From the NCBI GenBank assembly GCA_947685225.1, contig CANTUV010000004.1:19003001-19067000 (forward strand): a DNA stretch of 64,000 bases, given 5' to 3'. Source of the DNA: Garcia nutans (Eukaryota > Streptophyta > Magnoliopsida > Malpighiales > Euphorbiaceae). Positions 47,929-58,520 of this stretch are shown piece after piece (within the stretch, counting starts at the first letter, position 1; each line of letters opens with the position of its first letter). The notes under the pieces are model-generated. The model saw only the letters and a program-made list of their open reading frames with translations, was not told the DNA's origin and did not search any database. The position numbers were made by a program, and so were the translations under genes.

Positions 47929-50011
47929 TGTTCAGATAATTTTTGTACTAGTTTTTAGTGTGATTTTGATATGTTTTTAGTTAATGTTTTGATTGATTTT
48001 TGTTTTAAGTTTGTTTAAAGTGTTTGTTTTAGGTTTAGGTGCAAAAACACCCTTGGAAGATCAAAACAGTGCAAGAAAAGCATGAACCAAGCAAGACATA
48101 GCCAAGCCAAATCAAGCTTGGCCGTGTCCCTCAAAGAATGGTGATGGAAGAGCTTGACACGACCAAGTGACACGGCCAAGCCACTGGCCGTGTCTCATTC
48201 AAGGAGCAAAACAAAGACCAAAGTAATGAAAGAGCAAAAATGAAGATGCAGGAAGAGACACACCCAAGTGACACAGCCAAGCCACTGGCCGTGTCACATG
48301 ACACACCCAGCAAGCTTGGCCGTGTCCCATCTTGAGCCAAAGAAGAGAAGGAAAAGAAGCAAGCAGAGGTGGGCACACTCAATGACACGGCCAAGCCACT
48401 GGCCGTGTCACATGGCTTAGCCGTGTCCCATTTCATGCCAAAGTCACTTGGAGCAACCAAAGAAGGAAAGAAAAGAAACAGAAATGGACGTGTCACATGA
48501 CACGGCCAAGCTAGTGGCCGTGTCACATGACACGACCACAAGCTTGGCCGTGTCATCCCTTGAGACCAAATGAAAGAAAGAAAAGAAAGAAGAAAGAAAG
48601 GAAGCAGTGAAGGACACGGCCAGATGGCTTGGCCGTGTCCCAAAGGAAAACAAGAGACAAGGCCAAGCCACTCATGGCTTGGCCATGTCACACTAAATAT
48701 ATTTGAATTCTTCTACACGAAGTGGGGGACAAAGTGGGGAACAAGGCCTTGTGCTTGCCAAAAGAAATATTAAGCAAATAAAAAGTGGGGAACAAAGTGA
48801 AATGGGTGAGTTGGAAGGCATGGGTGTATTTTTGAAAGAATTAAAAGAGAAGAGGAGGGAAATCAATGGAGAATTGGTTCTTGGAGCCAAATTTCTGCTA
48901 CACATTTGGGAGAGGGAGAGAGTGACACTCTCCCTTGTCCCTTCATCTTCATCTCCATTTCCATCCTCTCCACCTTCTCCATCTTCCATTGACAAGTTCT
49001 TTGAGATTCTTTGGGATAAATTGGGTTAAACAAGCTCTTGAAGGTTGAAGAAGCTTCATTGAAAGGATTGGTGACTTGAGAAAGCTCCATTCCATCTTCC
49101 AAAGGCAAAATCAATTGAAGAGTTGGTGACTTGAGAAAGCTCCATTCCATATTGTAAGGGGAATCAACCATTGAAGAGGGCTTGAGTTCTTCATCAAATA
49201 CATCAAGTGGAGCTAGGAGGAAGACTAGCAATCCTACTCTTGGCATCTTCACAAGGGGTTTTTCTATTCTCTCTTTTAATTCATTCTTATTGTTGTTGTT
49301 GTATTAAGAGTTGATATTGCAATGGAAAATTTGTATTTGTTTTATATTGAGTTGAATGAATGTGTTAAATTGATGATGTTGAGCTAAATACCCATGCCTA
49401 GGGTTTGTAGTATATTTGGTTGAATGTCTTGATTTAATATTTCCATTGATGTTCCTTATTGATTGGTTGATTGTATTGTATTAAATGCTAGGTTGATAGA
49501 TTAGCTACCTATTGATCTTTGAATATTGGATGACAGACCGAGACGTGAAATCCGATATCAGAACTATATAAATGAATTAGAAATATAAGTTCTAGGGTTT
49601 ATTAATTTGGTAATGTAAAAGAATTGGTCATTGTTAATTCATGAATGTGAGAACTAATGGATTGGTAATTGACTAATTAACCTTATGAAACAAATTAATT
49701 ACAAGGTTATTTTAATGGATAATTGAGAATTGAGCTTTGATTGAATGGACCTATGACTCTAGGCACCTTCCCAAGAATCGATTTGATCTTGTACAACCTT
49801 CAAACATCAACCCTACGCACATTAATCTTAGGTTTAAATTATTCTTCCACAATTCCGAACAACAAACACTCTCGCATTTAAATACTTGTCAATCAAGCTA
49901 TGACGAACCACACCTTCTTGGGGAAACGACCTTGGGGCGATCACCTTTGCTACAGCTACCTCGTATACTTGCGAGTGATGCTTTGTAGTAGTACTTAATT
50001 GGAGCGCAACA
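47929..50011 (+). repeat. Athila 5' LTR
   Basis: It begins TGTTCAGATAATTTTTGTAC and ends GGAGCGCAACA, 2083 bp. The first 700 bases carry many GACACGGCC/GGCCGTGTC units. A later AT-rich part and a stretch near the end with GGGGAAACGACCTTGGGG precede the primer site. A frame at 48703-49029 is open but shows no recognisable protein. Confidence 0.85.
48050..48690 (+). repeat. GACACGGCC hairpin repeats in Athila LTR
   Basis: Eight or more partial units of GACACGGCCAAGCCACTGG type. In the clearest, GACACGGCC (48169-48177) pairs perfectly with GGCCGTGTC (48186-48194) across an 8-base loop. Spacers contain GAAAGAAAGAAAAGAA runs. The minus-strand frame across it (WPCHVTRP-like) is a translation of the repeat. 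Confidence 0.8.
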
Positions 50012-50017
50012 AGTTTT

Positions 50018-50031
50018 TGGCGCCGCTGCCA
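50018..50031 (+). other. Primer binding site, Athila
   Basis: TGGCGCCGCTGCCA lies six bases after the LTR end. TGGCGCCG-TGCC is the usual Athila site, matching an Asp tRNA in described elements. Confidence 0.85.
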
Positions 50032-50162
50032 GGGTGGGCTGTCGAAGTAGTAATAGTTTGATTTTTTTATTTAATTGTTTGTTTGTTTTCTTTGAATTGT
50101 TTGTTTGTTTTATTTGATTTTCTTTCAATTTAACTAATTGTTTGTTTTCTTTAAGTTTCTAA

Positions 50163-51764
50163 GTGCCTTGTGTAAATATGCAGTTTTCAAGGTACGTAGG
50201 GGTTTATGATGATAACCCTGACTCTGAAATGGCATGGCAATTAGCAGAATTAAAGAACCAACTTATGATGCTAAATGCAAGAGGAAGAACACCTATGCCT
50301 ACTCGTGAAGTATGTTCAGCATGTGGCATTGCAGGACATAGCGCAAACATGTGTTCATTTGGTTATGGACAATACCAAAAGACGCAAGAGGAATAATATG
50401 CCTATGAAAGTTTCTAGCAAATGGGTGGAAATGACCCATATCGTCGACCTTATAATTCAAGCTGGGGAAGCCACCCAAAATTTTCTTGGGAAAACCAACA
50501 GCAAATTCCACCTCAAAATTTTTTTCAACCTTACCAAAGAAATTCTTACTCTTAAGAACAATATTCAAATCAAGAGTACCTTAAGCCACCCACATTAGAA
50601 GATAGTTTGAGTGCCTTCATTCAAACTAGCACACGAAATCAAAATCACCTTAAGGAACCTACCTTGGAAGATAGTTTGAATGCCTTCATTCAAACTAGCG
50701 CACAAAATCAAAATCACCTTAAGGAACCCACTTTGGAAGATAGTTTGAATGCCTTCATTCAAACTAGCACACAAAATCAAAATCCATTCGAAAAATCCAC
50801 CGTGGAAGATGATTTGAATGCTTACCTTCAAATTAGCACACAAAATCAAGAAGGGAGCAATGAGAGGTTTGATTCTTTGGAGGAATCATTGAAGAGGGTG
50901 GAAGCTCAAGTTGGGCAATTGGCACATCAACTCCAAGCACGACAAAAGGAGGAATTTCCTAGCCAAGTGGAGCAAGTTAAGGTAATCACAAATTTGAGGA
51001 GTGAACAGGTGATATATAACAGTCTTTGTGATTCCTTTGATGCAGGAACTAATCAAGAAGAAGATGGTGAGGAAATACAACCATACATAGAGGAGTTAAT
51101 TCAATCAAAGGAGGAGGAGAATTTGGAAGCATCAACTTCCACAAAATTGCATGAACCTCCAAATCCTTGTATGCCACCAATCCCATTCCCAAGTAGGCTG
51201 AATGAAGAGAAACAAGGTATGCAGCTTTCTAAACTTTATGACATGCCCTATAGTGAAGATAGTGAAGATAAGCTTGAGGTAGCCATGACCTTAGGAGTAG
51301 AGCCTAATTTTTCCAATTTAGAAATTGAGGAGAGCAATTTACTATTAAATAATGAGATTGTTGAGGGGGAGCTTAAAATTACTAAAGAGGATGAAGAAGT
51401 GGTTCAACCAAACTTGGTTGAACTTAAAAAGAACCCAAGAATTTTGAAAGATGTTTTGGTTGGGGAGTACAGTATGCAACAAATTATCATCTCTCCCACC
51501 CTTGGTGGTGAGAACGAGCAAAAACCATATATAACCATGTTGCAAACTGAAAAAGGTTCTTACCACGTCCCTATAGCATTAGAGGATCAAGCTAAGACAA
51601 CCCTCACATATTCTTTTTGGACAATTGCTCTTCTAAGGATGCTACCTACGCTTTTCAATAAATTGGGCACATTTCAGAGTTGCATGTTGTTCATCCTCTC
51701 ACACATGGGCTCCAATTGCATTATGGTTGGAAGGAGCCCTACACATCGTATATGGGAACGATAG
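50163..51764 (+). pseudogene. Athila gag fused to an RT remnant
   Basis: The first frame has a CCHC knuckle (CSACGIAGHSANMC). A broken stretch with NDPYRRPYNSSWGSHP and KFSWENQQQ follows, the Asn/Trp/Gln-rich block typical of Athila Gag. It has stops, including TAA where QEQYS would read. From 50607 a 385-residue frame has four copies of a 22-residue repeat, then ESLKRVEAQVGQLAHQL, an Athila Gag signature, and a Glu-rich region. At its end, VPIALEDQAKTTLTY and LGTFQSCM match the reverse transcriptase segment around EDQ-KTTFT. Protease and most of RT are therefore deleted between them. The fused remnant is dead. Confidence 0.78.
50585..50848 (+). repeat. 66-base tandem repeat in Athila gag
   Basis: Four in-frame copies with the core PTLEDSLNAFIQTS followed by NQN. 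The middle copies are almost identical and the last has diverged (STVEDDLNAYLQIS), which suggests recent expansion of the inner units. Confidence 0.85.
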
Positions 51765-53069
51765 AAATCAGGTATCATCTAAACCCTCTTTTTAGTTTAT
51801 GCATGCTCACATTGAGGACAATGTGAATCTTTAAGTGTGGGGTGCATTATGTGTTTTGTGTTTTTACTTTTGCTTTGTGTTTTTAATTTTGAGTTATTTT
51901 TGTTCAAGTTTAGTTAATGTTTTTAATGTTTTTATTTGAATAAATGAATTTTAGAAAGTTTAATTGTTATAAAATTGTTGATAGATGACATTTGAATTTT
52001 TGAAGCATGAAATTGAGAATTGAGTAGAATTGGTGCTTATTGTCAATTTTGTTGGTTTTTCCTTGCACTACCATTAACCCAGTGAGGAATTGAGCCATCA
52101 ACTTATCATTATTTTTATGGGTGAACATCTTTGATTGATGAATTGCTAGAACTTGCTTTGACATACATTTTAAGATTACATAAAAATTTCAATTTGGCAT
52201 CAAGGCGATTAAGGCAATTAGGTGAAACCACTTTGGCTTAAAAAGACCAACCCTATATTCAACCTTAGTTAGCCAATTTTGAGCTATTTCATTTTCCTTT
52301 TCTTTCTTTTTCACAACACTATTAGCTTGAACCTTGTTGTGTTTAACTCTTATCCTTTCAGTAGGTTAAGGGCATTTTAAGAGCATTTATGACCAAGTGT
52401 TGTGTTGAATTAAGTGTGGGGTTAAATTTAGTAGGTTTAAGATGGTAAAGCAAAATAATAAAAAAAAGAAAAAGAAAAAAAAATATATATAATAATAAGA
52501 ATAATTGTTATTCTTGTTGAAAGGGTTGGAATGTATCATTGTAATATTTAATAAGTGAGTTCCCTTGAAAAGCTCTTTAATGCCAAGGGGTAGATGAGAG
52601 GAAGGTGTTTTGGGATTGTTGGGTTATGTATATGATCGGGTACTTCATTTTTAAAGTGCTCTTGAACTTAATGATCAAGCTCACATTTCCTAAATATCAT
52701 GCCTTTACCTTAGCCCCATTACAACCCAATAAAGTCCTTTTGATTGATGCTTGATTGTTATTTTGTGGTGGAGATTTGATTGATAAGCAAGCCTATGGTA
52801 ATAATCTTTCATTGATTGTTATGAGTGTAAACACCACCATGATCAAACACTTGTAAGAGTTGGTGAGGGAGTGACAACATTGGTTATGCATGGAAAGCCA
52901 CTTAATTGCATTGGTGTTGATTTTGTTTGATTCGATATTGATTGCGGATTTAGGGATAGGGAAGTCTTGATGCATACTTATAACTCTTGAACTTAACAAA
53001 ATTTATCTTGTTTAGTGTTTTGATTTTAGCCTTGCTTGGGGACAAGCAAGGAATTAAGTGTGGGGTAGT
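51765..53069 (+). other. Athila 3' internal non-coding region
   Basis: AT-rich, with no gene. AGGACAATGTGAATCTTTAAG and GGGGACAAGCAAGGAATTAAG-like blocks, each followed by TGTGGGG, are typical Athila 3' features. The last TGTGGGGTAG sits directly before the 3' LTR and is the likely polypurine tract. A purine A/G run lies at 52455-52490. Confidence 0.7.
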
Positions 53070-53426
53070 TGTTTATATAATTTTTGTACTAGTTTTTAGT
53101 GTGATTTTGATATGTTTTTAGTTAATGTTTTGATTGACTTTTGTTTTAAGTTTGTTTAAAGTGTTTTTTTAGGTTTAGGTGCAAAAACACCCTTGGAAGA
53201 TCAAAACAGTGCAAGAAAAGCATTAACCAAGCAAGACATGGCCAAGCCAAATCAAGCTTGGCCGTGTCCCTCAAAGAATGGTGATGGCAGAGCTTGACAC
53301 AGCCAAGAGACACGGCCAAGCCACTGGTCGTGTCTCATTCAAGGAGAAAAACAAAGACCAAAGCAAAGAAAGAGAAAAAATGAAGAAGCAGGAAGAGACA
53401 CACCCAAGTGACACTGCCAAGCCACT
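53070..53426 (+). repeat. Athila 3' LTR, truncated
   Basis: It starts TGTTTATATAATTTTTGTAC and follows the 5' LTR closely for about 360 bases. It then stops in a GACACGGCC-type repeat and joins Tat LTR sequence through a short filler (53427-53440). Confidence 0.82.
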
Positions 53427-53440
53427 GTGCTATTTCAAGG

Positions 53441-55504
53441 GCCGAAAAAATTGAAATAAACAAGTAAAAGTCAAAAAAGAAAAATAAAAATCGGAGTCGG
53501 AAAAATCAGCAACGAAAAATTTATCGCGCGGGCTCGTGGGCATCCTACGGGCGAAATCACTGTGCTATTTCGCACGCAGAAATTTTCTGCCTGCAAAATA
53601 GTTTTCAGGCCCGCTCCGAGCGCGCTGCCGCAGCCAGCTGCAGCAGATTTTTTCGCCAGCGCAGTTTTTCCACTGTAGTTTTTTTTCAGCAGCGCAAATT
53701 TTCCGACGCAAATTTTTTGAAACCTAATCCAATTAGGTTTTGGTTTTTTTATTAATATTACTTACCTTAACTAATTAGGATAAACAACCTCAAACCACTA
53801 TAAATAAGAACCAAAGGCAATTAATTTAAAGGAGGCAAAAAAAAAATCCAAGAGTAGTTTGGAAAATTTGAAACCAAATCAAGGAAGGAAAAAAAGAAAT
53901 TCAATTCAACTCTTTTTTGGAACAGCAGCAGCACGATTTAGAGGATTCAAAGGCAAAAAAAAGGCTTTTCTTTGGAGCTAGTTCATCCAAGAAGAATTGT
54001 TTTTGGAGAAAACATCAAAAGAAGGTATGTGTTAATTAATTTTCTTTAATTGTTTTCTTTACACAGTAGTAAATTTATGAAATCAAAATTAAAAACCTTT
54101 GAACTTTAATTTAGTTTTTCTAAAGCCAAAATACCTTATTTTGTTACTTTATTTTCCAAAAAGACTTAAAATTGTTATTTTTTCTTCTTAAAAACCTTAA
54201 AACTCTATTTGAACATATTCTTCAACAAAACCAAAACCAAATTCTGTTTCTTTCAAAACTTTAAACTTGGTACTTTTTCATTCAAAAAGCCTTAAAAAAC
54301 ATCTTTTCTACTTATAAAAACTTTAATTTAATTGTTTAAATTCATAAAATTCCATAAAATATCAAATTTATTTCCAAATTCCTAAAACTTATTCACCACC
54401 CGTGACCCTACTTTCAAAATATCAAATCCAAATTCAACTTCCAAAATTCAAAATAATGAACACTAACCCTTTTAAAACCTTAAACCCTAATTTTTATTAA
54501 CCCTAATCCTTTTAAAACATTAAAAAACATCAAAACATCAAAACCTAAATTTTACAGAGTAGCTTAGGAACCCAATAACCAAAAATCACAAATTAAAGTA
54601 TTTTAAAGTGTTTAAAACCCTAGTTTCATGATATCATCATTCAAACCTTAATTTTGTTAATCAAAGAGTCTTACCAACCCTTTAAAACATAAAACCCTAA
54701 TTTATTTTAATTCCATAAAAAGTCACAGTAGCCATAATTGGACTTTTATTTGCTTTATTCAATTCCATACTTGATTATGCTTTGATTTATTTCTTATGCT
54801 TTAATTTATTTAATTTCAATACTTGATTTATTTAATTTATCATGGATGGATGTTTATTTTCTATTTTGATTAATAGCTTTGATGAATAATTTATTTATGA
54901 TGAATGATTATTTAATTTTATCAATTAATTTAGATTTCCAAAAGTTGTAAGAGGTATGTTTCCACTTGGTGGGTACCTTATTAGTTAAACATCATGTAAT
55001 TTAATTTGCTTTTCTATTTTAGAACCTATGTAAAGGGCATATTTCTACCTTTTGGTGGGTGTCCTATTTAGGCATGTGATGTAAGGACATGTTTCCATCC
55101 TTGGATGGGTGTCCATTTATTTGCTTTGTTTGGACATTGCTTTGATTTTAATATATTGATGCTTTCTTTTAATTATTGTGTGTAATATGGATAATATTGT
55201 TATATTTAAGAATTTTATAATATTAAGACCTGTAAAGGAGGTCGGTTCCAATGAACCGGGCGTTGTGGGGGTGATTGGCCATTTCTCACCTTCCCCACAC
55301 GTACCCAACTTTCCGAACCCATTAAGGGGTTGGAGATTCCTTAGGAATCGAGTCATCCACCCCTTTCTTTTTCCCGGTCCGTCCGGGTGGAGACTCCATT
55401 TTTCTCCGGACTTAGGTCCGTGTTCTCTAAGGCCCCGAGCCTGAACAGTGCCGAAGTCGCAAGAACCATTCCACCGGGAGTGGGGGCGAAAATCCCCGCT
55501 CACA
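53441..55504 (+). repeat. 5' LTR of Tat element D (head missing)
   Basis: The first 150 bases or so of the LTR are absent; the sequence begins in the AT-rich stretch before CGGAGTCGGAAAAATC. It has a partly deleted GC-rich block (53500-53720), CCCTAA motifs (54400-54700), the three-hairpin trio (from 54952) and the tail ending CTCACA. Confidence 0.83.
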
Positions 55505-55505
55505 G

Positions 55506-55523
55506 TGGCGACTCCACTGGGGA
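55506..55523 (+). other. Primer binding site, Tat element D
   Basis: TGGCGACTCCACTGGGGA, identical to those of A and B. Confidence 0.8.
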
Positions 55524-56690
55524 TAAAAGAAGTTGATTCCTTTGGTCTTTATATTATTCTATCCTTTCTTATAATGATATTATCCATTGCATCATTTAGA
55601 TTGCATCGTGTGCGTGAGTTAGGACGCCCGTGTTACCCCTGTTATGTTATGTAAGGGATACCATACTTTCACTCAAGGTATGGAGATCGAGCATGGCATA
55701 ACCACTCATAGCCTCTTACCATTTGGTATTACTTGCTATGGGAACCTAAGCCTTTTAACCCAAAGGCTAAAGCTCATGTAATTGGCCTAGTTACTTTTCT
55801 TAGGTTTTACCCCATATGCATGTTGTTTGACTATGGTTGATTTATCTTGACTTAAATCATGGCTTATTTGGTTTGTTCTTTTTCTAATATGACCTAAGTA
55901 TATTGTAAGCTCAAAATAAATTTTTCTTTAAAATCCAAAAGACCAAAACTATTTTTAAAATTTTTTTAAGATGGTCTTTGGACATAATACTTTTCTAAAA
56001 AATAAATAAATTCTTTGGCCCATGGCCCAAATACTAAGCCCAAAATCCATTTTTCTAAAATCTTTTACAATGGGCTTAGAAACAAAATTATTTTCACCCA
56101 ACCATTTTTTACAAAGAGCTTGCAAAAATATTTAGATCAATTGTGAAATACCAAAAATCAATTGTGGGCCTAGTTTACACTAAGAATAAATTAACCATGG
56201 GCTTGTTTTTGGCATGAACCATTAGTTACTCTTTCCGAGTGAGGAATCTATTTATAATAAACCTCTTAATTTCGTTTTAATCCAACATAGCATAAAAGCT
56301 ACTTTAGTTGGTTGAATGGATTAAAACCTAATTAATTGGAATTATCATTGATTGATTTCCATTTTCGAAAATATAACTATTGGTTGAAACGTCCGAGGGA
56401 ATTATTCGAAAGCAAGATACCCCGTGTTGGTTTTTTGTTAACCATATACCTAGGAAAAAGAGACTCGCCATTCATGTGTGGATGTTATAAGGTTGGAAGG
56501 ATCGTCCTAATTACACTTGTTTATTTGTTGATTGTGCATACATGCATACATGCATACATTTGCATCTCATATCATTGATCCTCTCTGGTTCACAGCCCTG
56601 GATTACGAAAGTTCAAAAGCTTATGACAATCTGACCTACGCCGGAGATGAAGTATCTAGCAATGACTCAATCACTTGCTCACCTAAAACA
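55524..56690 (+). other. Leader of Tat element D
   Basis: Near-collinear with 27576-28746 of element A, including GGCCCA-rich patches and the CATACATGCATACATGCATA repeat near 56540. A frame open from 56532 runs into gag, as in A, so translation may begin before the Met chosen here. Confidence 0.6.
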
Positions 56691-58520
56691 ATGGAGCCCG
56701 AACAAATTCAAAGGATGGTGGATGAAGCCCTTAATGCCAAAATGGAAGAAATCAAAGAGGCCCTAGCTGAGACCATGAAGAACCAATTGACTGCAATCTT
56801 AGAGAATCATGCCGAGGCATCTACTAGCACTAAAAAACCAAAGGACAAAGGGAAGACTAAAGTTAGTGAAGTGGTTTTTGATGATGAAAAGGTGATCATT
56901 GATGATGATGATGATTGGGCTCAATACTACCAAGAGGTTCAAGAAAAGAAGAAAGAACAGAAGGCTGTTGAGAAGGCAACTATTGAAAAGACCGAGACAT
57001 CCGATGTTGAAAAGATGATTGCTGATTTAGAAAAGAAATTTGAGAAGAAGTTGAAAACCGAAGAGATGTCTGAGATCGACAAACTATTTGAACAAGATGA
57101 AGAGGTCCCTTATAAATTCAAGATGCCTTCCTTTGCTAAGTACAATGGCACCGAAAATCCCCATCTTCAAGTGAAGCAGTATATCACTGCCATGCAATCT
57201 GCCCGAGCTACTAAGGCTCAAACCCTAAGGTGCTTTATGCTCTCATTGGACCCTGTTGTCCAAAATTGGTTCAATACCTTAGATGATGGAACACAAAAGA
57301 GTTGGGATCTACTTTACAAAGCCTTCATCCAACAATACGGATATAATGTTGAGTTAGAAGTTACTTTAATGGAAGTGGAGTCCATAAGGCAAAGGCCAAA
57401 TGAGAATTTTGTGGACTATGTGAAGCGATGGAGAAACAAGGCTGCTTTACACAAGAAGAGGCTCGATGAATCTGATAAAATAAGGATGATTGTGAGAGGG
57501 GTGTTGCCTAGTCTTCGTGAGAGGATGTCTCATACACTCATCCGTGATTTCAAAGACCTTCTCCAAGCTAGTTTGCAAATTGAAGAATGGGAAAGGGAGA
57601 AGAGCCGCTTTGCAACAAAATGGAATGAGAAAGGGAGCTATCAACCTGGTAGCCAAAGCATGCAAAAGGCCGTCGGTGTTAATGCTACTAACCAAGGGAC
57701 AAGGAGACAATTTTTGGAATTGGGAAAGCCAATGTCTTGGGTTCTCAACAAGCTTCAAAGAAAAAGATTATTACAACCCTTAAATCCTCGTCCTTTGCCT
57801 AACCCTCTCCTACCTAACTTTGACAGCAAAGCATTTTGTCAATTCCACCAAATACAAGGGCATGACACGGATAGATGTGTAAGGTTGAGACATGAGATCC
57901 AAAACCTAATTGATAATGGGAAGCTACCCGAGCCCAATAAGCCAAACACCAAAGACAACCCATTACTAAAATTCAATAGGGTACCACCACTGGCAACCTT
58001 CATGATTGGAGGAGGTTTGCATGAGGCCTTTGTCATGTCTTCTTTTCAAGATATGGATGAAAAAGCAACCAAAGAAGAAGAGGCATTTGTCAAAATTGAA
58101 CAAGCTATGATGGGTGGAGAAGTAGCAATTTGTGTTGTCAACGGGTTTTGGGATTTAAGTGATAGTGATGATGATATTATACCCAAGAAGGAGGAGTGGA
58201 CTTGGTCCGAGCCTGAAGAAGATGAGGTGATGAATACTAGATCCGATAAGCCTTACGCAAGGCCGCCACCTAAGGAGATAGAAACTAATAAGGGGAAGGA
58301 AGTCGAAATAGAAGAAGATGATGTTGTGCTCAAGCAATTGAAAAGAACCCAAGCAAGTGTTAGCATTTGGGACTTGTTAGCTACTTCTAAAAAGCACCGA
58401 GAAACTATGGCCAAAGCCTTAGCTAGCATGCCAATTTCTACCTCCACAACACCGGAGGAGTTGATCAACTTCATAAAAATTGGGGAAGTAATGAAATGTG
58501 AAGAGGTCTAAGAAAAGAAT
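56691..58520 (+). pseudogene. Tat gag of element D
   Basis: From MEPEQIQRMVDEALN the frame is open for 606 residues up to a TAA at 58509, where A has CAA. It has a charged N-terminal third with KKKEQKAVEKATIEK, a capsid region (PYKFKMPSFAKYNGT, near residue 140; NFVDYVKRWRNKAAL), a CHHC knuckle (CQFHQIQGHDTDRC, near residue 381) and a Glu-rich C-terminal part with WTWSEPEEDE and SIWDLLATSKKH. It is the best Gag in the window. With one base change the frame would pass into protease, consistent with a fused Gag-Pol; I cannot tell how Gag and Pol levels were set. Confidence 0.9.

Larger units (their letters stand above)
47929..53426 (+). mobile_element. Athila-lineage deletion derivative
   Basis: A 5' LTR (47929-50011), a TGGCGCC primer site, a broken gag fused to a small RT remnant, a 1.3-kb non-coding 3' part and a truncated 3' LTR (from 53070). 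The internal region is 3 kb, far shorter than the 7-10 kb of full Athila elements, because most of pol is deleted. The element is inserted in the PMD gene of fragment C just after an exon end. The 3' LTR is cut, so the target duplication cannot be checked. Confidence 0.82.

Noticed and set aside
48131..48691. 186-residue minus-strand ORF in the Athila LTR
   Set aside because: Its WPCHVTRP-like repeats are a translation of the GACACGGCC units; nothing suggests selection for protein.
48703..49029. 108-residue frame in Athila LTR
   Set aside because: Overlaps an antisense frame of similar length and has no recognisable motif; low-complexity Ser/Pro end.
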